From the NCBI GenBank assembly GCA_946886065.1, contig CAMPHU010000108.1:1-14609 (forward strand): a stretch of DNA of 14,609 nucleotides, read 5' to 3'. The translations under genes were made by a program, and so were the position numbers. Below the pieces are notes generated by a model, which saw only the letters and a program-made list of their open reading frames with translations, made no database searches and was not told the origin of the DNA. This DNA is from an uncultured Massilia sp. (GTDB taxonomy: Bacteria; Pseudomonadota; Gammaproteobacteria; Burkholderiales; Burkholderiaceae). Shown in pieces: positions 7,064 to 13,336 of this stretch; the stretch's first letter is position 1, and every line of letters starts with the position of its first letter.

Positions 7064-7125
7064 CACATTCTCCTGGTTGGACTACGGATGAAATTATTGT
7101 TGCCGTGCGTCCCCGGTGCGCACGC

Positions 7126-7764
7126 TCAGACGCGGCGGCGCCGTGCGAGCGCCGCGCCCGCCAGGCCGATCCCGAGGATCATCATGGTGGTCGGCTCCGG
7201 GACCGAGTTGATCCTCAGCGTGTCCAGGCCCACGTAGTTGGACAGGTCGGCCTCGCCGGTGTGCACGAAGGCGAAGCGCCCGGTGGTGCCCGGGCCTTGC
7301 GCGCTCAGCTGGACGGTGAAGCGGGTCCAGCCATCGGTCGGCACCACCACCGGTTCGCCCAGGGTGAAGGCGTCCAGGTCGGCGCTGCCCTCGCTGAAGC
7401 CGAAGGCCAGCTGGTCGAAGAAATCCTCGAACGCATCGGCGCGCAGGTAGAACGAGACCACGACGTTCATCTCGGTGGAGAACTCCGGCGTGATCAGCCA
7501 GTTCTCGATGGTGCCGCCGGGTGCGGCGACATTGAAGTTGGAGGCGATGTAGGCGTCGGGCGCGCCCATGTGAGCGGAGAAGGTTGCCGGATCGCCCTGG
7601 AACCAGGTGGCCACGGGACCGGGCGGCTCGCTCTGGTTATCGAACACCCAGCCTTGGCCGGGCAGGGCCGCGACATTGTTAAAGTCTTCGCTCAGCAGTA
7701 CCTCCGCCTGCGCGGTGCCCATGAGCCCGGCGAATGCCAGGCCAACCAGAACTGATCTCTTCAT
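7126..7764 (-). CDS. PEP-CTERM sorting-domain protein, choice-of-anchor J type
   Basis: This is a 212-residue exported protein. The signal peptide is at 1-20 (ending GTAQA). The body (about 21-186) looks like a beta-sandwich of the choice-of-anchor J family: an EDFNN start, a Trp-rich early section, GTIENWLITPEF, then VSFYLRADA and a final GLDTLRI strand. The C-terminus is a textbook PEP-CTERM signal: VPEP at 188-191, a short hydrophobic helix (about 192-207) and the basic end RRRRV. In PEP-CTERM systems an exosortase (EpsH/XrtA family) processes this tail and the protein reaches the surface or the extracellular polysaccharide matrix; no exosortase gene is in this window. The start at 7764 is set by GGAGG 8 nt upstream. 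The ORF is open to 7884, but that stretch is AT-richer leader containing a sigma-54-like promoter end. It is the first gene of a three-gene operon. Confidence 0.9.
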   Translation of the reverse strand: MKRSVLVGLAFAGLMGTAQAEVLLSEDFNNVAALPGQGWVFDNQSEPPGPVATWFQGDPATFSAHMGAPDAYIASNFNVAAPGGTIENWLITPEFSTEMNVVVSFYLRADAFEDFFDQLAFGFSEGSADLDAFTLGEPVVVPTDGWTRFTVQLSAQGPGTTGRFAFVHTGEADLSNYVGLDTLRINSVPEPTTMMILGIGLAGAALARRRRV

Positions 7765-7772
7765 GTAGTACG

Positions 7773-7777
7773 CCTCC
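7773..7777 (-). promoter_or_regulatory. Ribosome binding site of the PEP-CTERM gene
   Basis: GGAGG on the minus strand lies 8 nt before the ATG at 7764 and fixes that start rather than the ATG at 7884. Confidence 0.65.
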
Positions 7778-7876
7778 GAAAGGGTTGAACTGCGGGGCGA
7801 CGCGGGACCTCGGAAAACCGTTTCACCCCGGACATGTTGCCTAGCGGGATCTCCGCTGTAGACAATCAAATCATTA

Positions 7877-7892
7877 AGCATCAAACATGCCA
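7877..7892 (-). promoter_or_regulatory. Sigma-54-like promoter of the PEP-CTERM operon
   Basis: On the minus strand TGGCAT-N5-ATGCT matches the RpoN consensus TGGCAC-N5-TTGCW, with the invariant GG (7891-7890) and GC (7879-7878) exactly 10 nt apart. Transcription would start near 7866, giving a leader of about 100 nt before the PEP-CTERM ATG. RpoN with PrsK/PrsR is known to drive PEP-CTERM genes in other floc-forming betaproteobacteria. The sequence match is seen; its use here is inferred. Confidence 0.5.
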
Positions 7893-7913
7893 GATTTTTA
7901 GCGCATTGATTTT

Positions 7914-7930
7914 GTTAAAGAAATTTTAAC
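7914..7930. promoter_or_regulatory. Inverted repeat GTTAAA-N5-TTTAAC
   Basis: A perfect 6-bp dyad with a 5-nt spacer, 22 bp upstream of the sigma-54-like promoter of the PEP-CTERM operon and 43 bp before the -35-like box of the receptor operon. It may be an operator for either. The short AT-rich arms make chance occurrence possible. Confidence 0.35.
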
Positions 7931-7972
7931 GACGGGCGTGCGATTCAAAAAATCTGTAAAGAAAGATGACAG

Positions 7973-8002
7973 CTGACAGCGCTGATGTCCTGTGTGTAAA
8001 AG
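7973..8002 (+). promoter_or_regulatory. Candidate sigma-70 promoter for the TonB-receptor operon
   Basis: CTGACA (7973-7978, 5 of 6) and TAAAAG (7997-8002, 4 of 6) are separated by 18 bp. The leader to the ATG at 8144 would be about 135 nt. A perfect TTGACA further on (8022-8027) has no -10 at the right distance. Confidence 0.3.
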
Positions 8003-8134
8003 GTTCAGCGGATAGCAAGATTTGACAAACATGGCCATGCAACTGCCGCCACAATGCGCCTCACCAAGAGAAAACAAGGCCGCCCCTCCGCTTGCCGCGC
8101 ACGGACGGCTGAAGAAAAACACATATCGACGTTT

Positions 8135-8138
8135 GGAG
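8135..8138 (+). promoter_or_regulatory. Ribosome binding site fixing the TonB-receptor start
   Basis: GGAG lies 5 nt before the ATG at 8144. The start 90 bp upstream (8054) has no such site and would put about 30 basic residues ahead of the signal peptide. Confidence 0.65.
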
Positions 8139-8143
8139 AGCAC

Positions 8144-10804
8144 ATGAACCAAGGGATGGCAGGGCAGTACAGGCGCACCGCGATCGCGGGCGCGGTGGCG
8201 GTTTGCGCGATGACCTCGGGCCAGGGCTGGGCCCAGGAGCAGGCCGGCGCGGCTCCGGCGCCGGGTCTGCTTGATGCGCAGACGGTGGTGGTGACCGGCG
8301 TGCGCGCCGCGCTGGAGCAGTCGCTGCGCCAGAAGCGCAACGCCGACGCCGTGGTCGAGGTGGTGACGGCTGAAGACATCGGCAAGATGCCAGACAAGAA
8401 CGTGGCCGACGCCATCCAGCGCCTGCCGGGCGTGAACACCCAGTCCTCGGCCGGCGGCGAGGGCGGCTTCGGCGAGAACGACCGCGTCAGCCTGCGCGGC
8501 ACCAGCCCCAGCCTGCAGCAGACCCTGTTCAACGGGCACGCGATCAGCACCGGCGACTGGTTCCTGCTGAACCAGGTCGGCGGCAACGTGGGCCGCTCCA
8601 GCAGCTTCTCGCTGCTGCCCTCCGAACTGGTGGGTTCGATCGTGGTGCAGAAGAGCCCCACCGCCGACCTGGCCGAAGGCGGCGTGTCCGGCGCCATCAA
8701 CGTGATCACCCGCCGTCCGCTCGACTTCCGCCAGCCGCTGACGGTGGAAGGCTCGGTGCAGGCCAACTACAACGACCTGTCCGAGGAGGCCGAACCGCAC
8801 CTGTCCGGCCTGGTGAGCTGGAAGAACGCGGCCAGCACCTTCGGCGTGCTGGTGCAGGCCTTCTCGGAAAAAGCAACCGTGCGCCGTGACGGCCAGGAGA
8901 TCCTCGGCTACACCCCGATCAGCGCCGCCAGCGCGGCGGCGATCGCGAATCCCGCGCTGCGCGGCGTGGTGGTGCCGACGTTTATCGGCGCCAGCCTGTT
9001 CGAGCAGACCAAGAAGCGCCAGGGCGGCGCCTTCGACATCGAGGCGCGTCCCGCGCCCGGCATGAGCGTGGACCTGAACGGCTTCTATTCCAAGCTCGAG
9101 GCGCCGCACCTGAACACCAACTGGCTGGCCGCGCCGGCCAACTCGATCAACAGCATGAACCTGATCCCGGCCAACCCGGTCGTGCGCAACGGCACCCTGG
9201 TGGCGGCCGGTTTCGAGCGCAACGCGGGCGAGGTCGACAACATCTACCGCCCCGACGCGGGCGGCGAATCCTGGTACCTGGACCTGAACGGCAAGTGGAA
9301 AGTCAGCGACCGCCTGACCCTGTCCGGCAAGGCCGGAAAGACCCATGGCGTGGGCTGGGACCGCGACGACGTCTTCTACCAGAACAACGTCGACGGCGGC
9401 ATGGTCTACGCGCTGAACGGCCTGGCGCCGGCGTCGGTGAGCTACCCGGGCGGGAACACCACCTCGCCGGGCAGCACCGCCTGGGCCGGCGGCGGCGAGG
9501 CGCAGTCGGTCGACCAGGAAAAGTATGCCCAGGTGGACGGCCAGTGGCGCCTCGACCATCCGCTGATGCAGGCCTTCCGCTTCGGCGTGCGCTGGACCGA
9601 CCACCACCGCACGGCCGAGCACCCGCTCGAAACCCGTCCGGGTCCGCTGGGCTTCACCAACCCGGGCCCGGTGTGGAACGGCGAGATGTACCCGTCGGAC
9701 TTCGCCAGTGACCTGGGCGGCAATCTCTCGTCCAACTACTTCAAGTACGACGGCGCGGCGCTGGGCGCCTGGGGCGCGATCCCCGGCAACCGCCTGCTCG
9801 ACTACGTGGTGCGCCACAACTGGATGGACGAATTCCAGGTCGGCGAGAAGACCGCCGCGCTGTACGGCATGCTGGACTTCGGCGGCGAGCACTGGAGCGG
9901 CAATGTCGGCCTGCGCGCCATCGAGACGCGCCAGACCACGGTGGTCAACCTGCCGGGCGGCCCGACCCCGATCCTTGGGTCGGCCTTCGGTCCCTACACG
10001 CCGACCACCTTCAAGCGCACCTACCGCGACTACCTGCCGAGCGTGAACCTCAAGTACGAGTTCAGCCCGCAGCTGTTAGTGCGCAGCGCGCTCGCCAAGA
10101 CCATCGCGCGGCCGGACTACAGCGCCCTCGGCGGCTCGGTCTCGCTCAACGACGACGCCCTGAGCGGCAGCGGCGGCAACGTCAACCTGGACCCGGTGCG
10201 CTCGACCAACTTCGACATCGGCGCCGAGTGGTACTACGCGCCCAAGGCGCTGCTGTCGGCAGGCTTCTTCTACATGGACCTGCGCTCGATCGTGGCCCAG
10301 GGCACCTCGACCGGCACCTATTACAACAACAAGCGCTCCATGCTCACCGAGTACCAGATCACCTCGCCGTTCAACACCACCGGCACCAACAAGGGCCTGG
10401 AACTGAGCTGGCAGCAGCCTTTCCTGGACAACTTCGGCACCCTGGTGAACTACACCCACGCCGACGGCGAGCTGGATGACGGCGGCGAGCTGCTCAACTC
10501 CTCGAAGAACACCTGGAACGTGACCGGCTACTACGAGAACGAGCGCTTCTCGGCGCGCCTGGCCTACAACTACCGCTCGCGCTACAAGGCGGGCGTGGAC
10601 CGGGGCGCCAGCCAGCACGTGGCCGGCATGAAGAACGTGGCGGCCTCGGTCAACGTCAAGCTGACCGAACGCCTGACCCTGACCTTCGACGCGCTCAACC
10701 TCACCAACGAGACCATCCGGATGTACGCGGAGAACGAGGACCGTCCGCGCGCCTTCTACTCGAATGGCCGTACCTTCTACGTCGGCCTGCGCGGCAAGCT
10801 GTAA
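8144..10804 (+). CDS. TonB-dependent receptor, Xanthomonas/Caulobacter (TIGR01782) type
   Basis: This 886-residue outer-membrane transporter would be energised by TonB-ExbB-ExbD. The signal peptide is at about 1-30 (ending GQGWA before QE). A TonB-box-like DAQTVVVTG is at about 44-52. The plug domain (about 55-190) has the family landmarks EDIGKMPDKNVADAIQRLPGV, RVSLRG and the GGVSGAINVITRRP end. The rest is a 22-strand-type barrel with alternating strand patterns and late motifs SALAKTIARPDYSAL, FDIGAEWYY and LTFDALNLTNE. This subfamily often takes up plant or chitin saccharides. The next gene, a GH20 hexosaminidase, suggests an N-acetylhexosamine oligosaccharide, which is inference. The protein ends GLRGKL, so its last residue is Leu rather than the usual Phe of outer-membrane barrels. 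The start is set by GGAG 5 nt upstream. It heads the rightward operon. Confidence 0.92.
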   Translation: MNQGMAGQYRRTAIAGAVAVCAMTSGQGWAQEQAGAAPAPGLLDAQTVVVTGVRAALEQSLRQKRNADAVVEVVTAEDIGKMPDKNVADAIQRLPGVNTQSSAGGEGGFGENDRVSLRGTSPSLQQTLFNGHAISTGDWFLLNQVGGNVGRSSSFSLLPSELVGSIVVQKSPTADLAEGGVSGAINVITRRPLDFRQPLTVEGSVQANYNDLSEEAEPHLSGLVSWKNAASTFGVLVQAFSEKATVRRDGQEILGYTPISAASAAAIANPALRGVVVPTFIGASLFEQTKKRQGGAFDIEARPAPGMSVDLNGFYSKLEAPHLNTNWLAAPANSINSMNLIPANPVVRNGTLVAAGFERNAGEVDNIYRPDAGGESWYLDLNGKWKVSDRLTLSGKAGKTHGVGWDRDDVFYQNNVDGGMVYALNGLAPASVSYPGGNTTSPGSTAWAGGGEAQSVDQEKYAQVDGQWRLDHPLMQAFRFGVRWTDHHRTAEHPLETRPGPLGFTNPGPVWNGEMYPSDFASDLGGNLSSNYFKYDGAALGAWGAIPGNRLLDYVVRHNWMDEFQVGEKTAALYGMLDFGGEHWSGNVGLRAIETRQTTVVNLPGGPTPILGSAFGPYTPTTFKRTYRDYLPSVNLKYEFSPQLLVRSALAKTIARPDYSALGGSVSLNDDALSGSGGNVNLDPVRSTNFDIGAEWYYAPKALLSAGFFYMDLRSIVAQGTSTGTYYNNKRSMLTEYQITSPFNTTGTNKGLELSWQQPFLDNFGTLVNYTHADGELDDGGELLNSSKNTWNVTGYYENERFSARLAYNYRSRYKAGVDRGASQHVAGMKNVAASVNVKLTERLTLTFDALNLTNETIRMYAENEDRPRAFYSNGRTFYVGLRGKL

Positions 10805-10814
10805 AGCCGTCACT

Positions 10815-10836
10815 GCCGCGGGCTCCCGCCCGCGGC
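10815..10836 (+). other. Intercistronic stem-loop between receptor and hexosaminidase genes
   Basis: A perfect 9-bp GC stem (10815-10823 with 10828-10836) with loop TCCC fills most of the 45-bp gap. No T tract follows, so it is not a standard terminator. It could stabilise the receptor mRNA 3' end or lower expression of the downstream gene. Confidence 0.55.
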
Positions 10837-10849
10837 GCCACCTTCATCC

Positions 10850-13336
10850 ATGTCGATGCCGACCATCCTTTCGCCTTCGGACGCGGCCCCGGCAGCCCCG
10901 GTCACCGTGTCCTGGGAGTGCCTGACCAACACCGCGCGCGACGAGATCTTCCGTTCGCGCCTGGTGCTGGCCAACGTCTCCACGCTGTCCATCGCGCCCG
11001 GCTGGGCGCTGTACTTCAACACCTGCCGCAAGGCGCTGGCGGCCAGCGTCAGCCCCGGCTTCGCCATCGAGCACCTCAACGGCGACCTGTTCCGCCTGAC
11101 CATGACGGGCGCCGAACCCTGGCTGCCGCAGCAGCAGTACGGCATCGAATACGATTCGCTGCATTGGGCGATCAGTATCACCGATGCGCCGCTGGGTTTC
11201 TACCTGGTGACTGCCGGCGGCATGGCGATCGACCTGGGCGACCCGAAGATTGCGCCTTTTGTCCGCGACGAACAGCGCCGCCGCGCGGGCTTCGATGTGC
11301 TGCCGACCGAGGACGCGGAGCGGCGCCACCAGCGCAATGCGGGGCTGCGCCAGCTGCCGGACACCGAGATCGGCCGCATCACGCCGCGGCCGCGCTTCGC
11401 CCGCGTCGGCGACGGCCGCTGCCGCCTGGCGTCCGGCGCGCCCATCGTGCACGGCCCGATGCTGGCCAACGAGGCGGCCCTGCTGTCGGCCATGCTGGCC
11501 GCGCTGCCGGACGGACCGCCGGGCGAGGTCGGCGTCGAACTGCAGGTGGGCAGAGTGACGCTCGAGGGAGAGAGCGAGGAAGCCTACGAGCTCGAGATCA
11601 CGGCGCGCAAGGTGCGCGTGTGCGGACGGAGCGCGCACGGCGTCTTCAACGGGCTGCAAAGCCTGGCCCAGTTGCTGGAGCCCGACGGCAGCCTGCCCTT
11701 GGGCACGGTGCTGGACGCCCCGCGCTTTCCCTACCGCGGCATGATGCTCGACGTGGCGCGCCATTTCGCGCCCGTCGGCACGGTGCTGCGCCTGCTCGAC
11801 TGCATGGCGGCGTACAAGCTCAACCGCTTCCATTTCCACCTGACCGACGACGAAGGCTGGCGCCTGGACATCGCCGCGCTGCCCGAGCTGACCGCTATCG
11901 GCGCGCGGCGCGGCGTCACGGAGGACGGCGAGCCTTGCCTGCCGCCGTCCTTTGGTTCCGGCGCGGCGGTCGGGCAATCCGCCGGCACCGGCTGCTACAG
12001 CGCCCACGACTTCATGGCCATCCTGCGCCACGCCCATGCGCGCCACATCGAGGTCATCCCCGAATTCAACATGCCCGGCCATGCGCGCGCGGCGGTGGTG
12101 GCGATGCGGGCGCGCTACGAGCGCCTGCGCGCCGCCGGCGACCTGGAAGGCGCGCGGGCCTACCTGCTCAGCGATCCGGACGACCGCTCCGAATACGAGT
12201 CGGTGCAGCTATGGCAGGACAACGTGATCTGCATCGCGCTGCCCTCGGTCGACCGCTTCATCGAGACCGTGGTGGAGGAAGTCTGCGCGCTGTACCGCGA
12301 GGCCGGCGTGCCGCTGCGCGCGATCCACACCGGCGGCGACGAGGTGCCGTCCGGCGCCTGGCTCGGGTCTCCCGCCTGCCTTGCGAAGATGCGCGAGCAA
12401 GGCTGGACCCGGGTGGAGCAGCTGCACGGCGATTTCGTCGCCCGCTGCCGCGCGATCCTGGCGCGCCATGGCGTGGAGTTCGCGGGCTGGGAGGAAACCG
12501 CGCTGGTGGACGTGGACGGGGAAGGGATGCGCCCGAATCCGCGCTTCGCAGGCATGGATTTCCACGCCTACGTGTGGAACAACGCCTGGGGTTCGGGCCA
12601 GGAAGACTGCGCCTACCGATTGGCCAACGCCGGCTACCGCGTGGTGCTGGCCAACGCCGCCAACCTGTATTTCGACCTGGCCTACGCCAAGCATCCGGAG
12701 GAGCCGGGCTATTACTGGGCCGGTTTCGTCGAGACCCGCCACGCTTTTGCATTCTGTCCGCTGGACGCGCTGGCCAGTGCCGATGCCGATGCGATGGGCC
12801 GGCCGCTCGACCCGGACCTGCGCGCCGCCATGCAGCCGCTCGACGGGGCCGGACAGGGACGCATCGCCGGCCTGCAGGGACAGCTGTGGGGCGAGAACGC
12901 GCGCAACGCGGCGCGCATCGACTACCTGGCCCTGCCGCGCATGATCGCGCTGGCCGAGCGGGCCTGGTCGCCCGATCCCGGCTGGCAGCGCATCGTGGAC
13001 GGGGCGGCGCGCGCCGCCGCCATCGAGGCCGACTGGAACGAATTCGCCAACCGCCTGGCGCGGCGCGAGCTGCCGCGCCTGGACCGCGCGCCCACGCCCT
13101 ACGGCTACCGCCTGCCGCCGCCCGGCGTCAGCCTGCAGGACGGCGCGGCGCATGCGAATGTGGCCCTGCCGGGCCTGGCCCTGCATTACACTGTCGACGG
13201 CTCGGAGCCGCTGGCCGAAGGCCCGCGCTACGAGGCGCCGGTGGCGCTGGCGCGCGGCGCGGTATTCCGCATTGCCAGCTTCGATACCCGCGGCCGCCGC
13301 AGCCGCATCGTCAGCCTGACCCCGGATACGCCATGA
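10850..13336 (+). CDS. GH20 beta-N-acetylhexosaminidase (chitobiase-like), no visible signal peptide
   Basis: This 828-residue enzyme would release terminal N-acetylglucosamine or N-acetylgalactosamine from oligosaccharides by substrate-assisted catalysis. Domains in order: CHB_HEX-like N-terminal sandwich (about 18-155), GH20b alpha/beta domain (about 160-285), GH20 barrel (about 290-735) and a C-terminal CHB_HEX_C-like sandwich (about 750-825). Barrel landmarks are RGMMLDVARHF, FHFHLTDDEGWRLDI, IPEFNMPGHA and HTGGDEVP, with the catalytic pair Asp497-Glu498; GLQGQLWGE follows late. The N-terminus has no hydrophobic signal segment and upstream codons back to the receptor stop contain no start, so the product is probably cytoplasmic. 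No ribosome site precedes the ATG at 10850; an ATG at 10856 is the alternative. It lies 45 bp after the receptor stop and overlaps the transporter start by 4 bp. Likely substrates are chitin or murein fragments. Confidence 0.92.
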   Translation: MSMPTILSPSDAAPAAPVTVSWECLTNTARDEIFRSRLVLANVSTLSIAPGWALYFNTCRKALAASVSPGFAIEHLNGDLFRLTMTGAEPWLPQQQYGIEYDSLHWAISITDAPLGFYLVTAGGMAIDLGDPKIAPFVRDEQRRRAGFDVLPTEDAERRHQRNAGLRQLPDTEIGRITPRPRFARVGDGRCRLASGAPIVHGPMLANEAALLSAMLAALPDGPPGEVGVELQVGRVTLEGESEEAYELEITARKVRVCGRSAHGVFNGLQSLAQLLEPDGSLPLGTVLDAPRFPYRGMMLDVARHFAPVGTVLRLLDCMAAYKLNRFHFHLTDDEGWRLDIAALPELTAIGARRGVTEDGEPCLPPSFGSGAAVGQSAGTGCYSAHDFMAILRHAHARHIEVIPEFNMPGHARAAVVAMRARYERLRAAGDLEGARAYLLSDPDDRSEYESVQLWQDNVICIALPSVDRFIETVVEEVCALYREAGVPLRAIHTGGDEVPSGAWLGSPACLAKMREQGWTRVEQLHGDFVARCRAILARHGVEFAGWEETALVDVDGEGMRPNPRFAGMDFHAYVWNNAWGSGQEDCAYRLANAGYRVVLANAANLYFDLAYAKHPEEPGYYWAGFVETRHAFAFCPLDALASADADAMGRPLDPDLRAAMQPLDGAGQGRIAGLQGQLWGENARNAARIDYLALPRMIALAERAWSPDPGWQRIVDGAARAAAIEADWNEFANRLARRELPRLDRAPTPYGYRLPPPGVSLQDGAAHANVALPGLALHYTVDGSEPLAEGPRYEAPVALARGAVFRIASFDTRGRRSRIVSLTPDTP

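Larger units (their letters stand above)
7765..8143. other. Divergent regulatory region between the PEP-CTERM and TonB-receptor operons
   Basis: This 379-bp stretch has no gene I can support. Its centre (about 7860-8030) is clearly AT-richer than the flanking coding DNA. It contains the sigma-54-like site for the leftward operon, an inverted repeat at 7914-7930, a weak sigma-70-like promoter for the rightward operon at 7973-8002, and the perfect octamer palindrome CAGCGCTG near 7977. ORFs that extend the flanking genes into it lack ribosome sites. Confidence 0.6.

Noticed and set aside
5298..7091. Plus-strand ORF of 597 codons across the protease and post-PEP-CTERM-1 genes
   Set aside because: Antisense shadow spanning two well-supported genes; composition is Gly/Arg/Val-rich and no family is recognisable.
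7064..7125. Possible attenuator hairpin (CGTGCG / CGCACG) between the PEP-CTERM and post-PEP-CTERM-1 genes
   Set aside because: Only a 6-bp stem with a 9-nt loop and no T tract; too weak to call.
8032..8046. TGGCCA-N5-CTGC, a sigma-54-like arrangement on the plus strand before the TonB-receptor gene
   Set aside because: It keeps GG and GC at the right distance but misses several consensus positions, and has no supporting context, unlike the minus-strand site at 7877-7892.
8022..8055. Perfect TTGACA followed by CACAAT upstream of the TonB-receptor gene
   Set aside because: The spacing is 22 bp, too long for a sigma-70 promoter, and no better -10 lies at 16-18 bp.
7898..9892. Minus-strand ORF of 664 codons opposite the TonB receptor
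   Set aside because: Shadow of the receptor gene; the sense frame has a signal peptide, TonB box and plug motifs.
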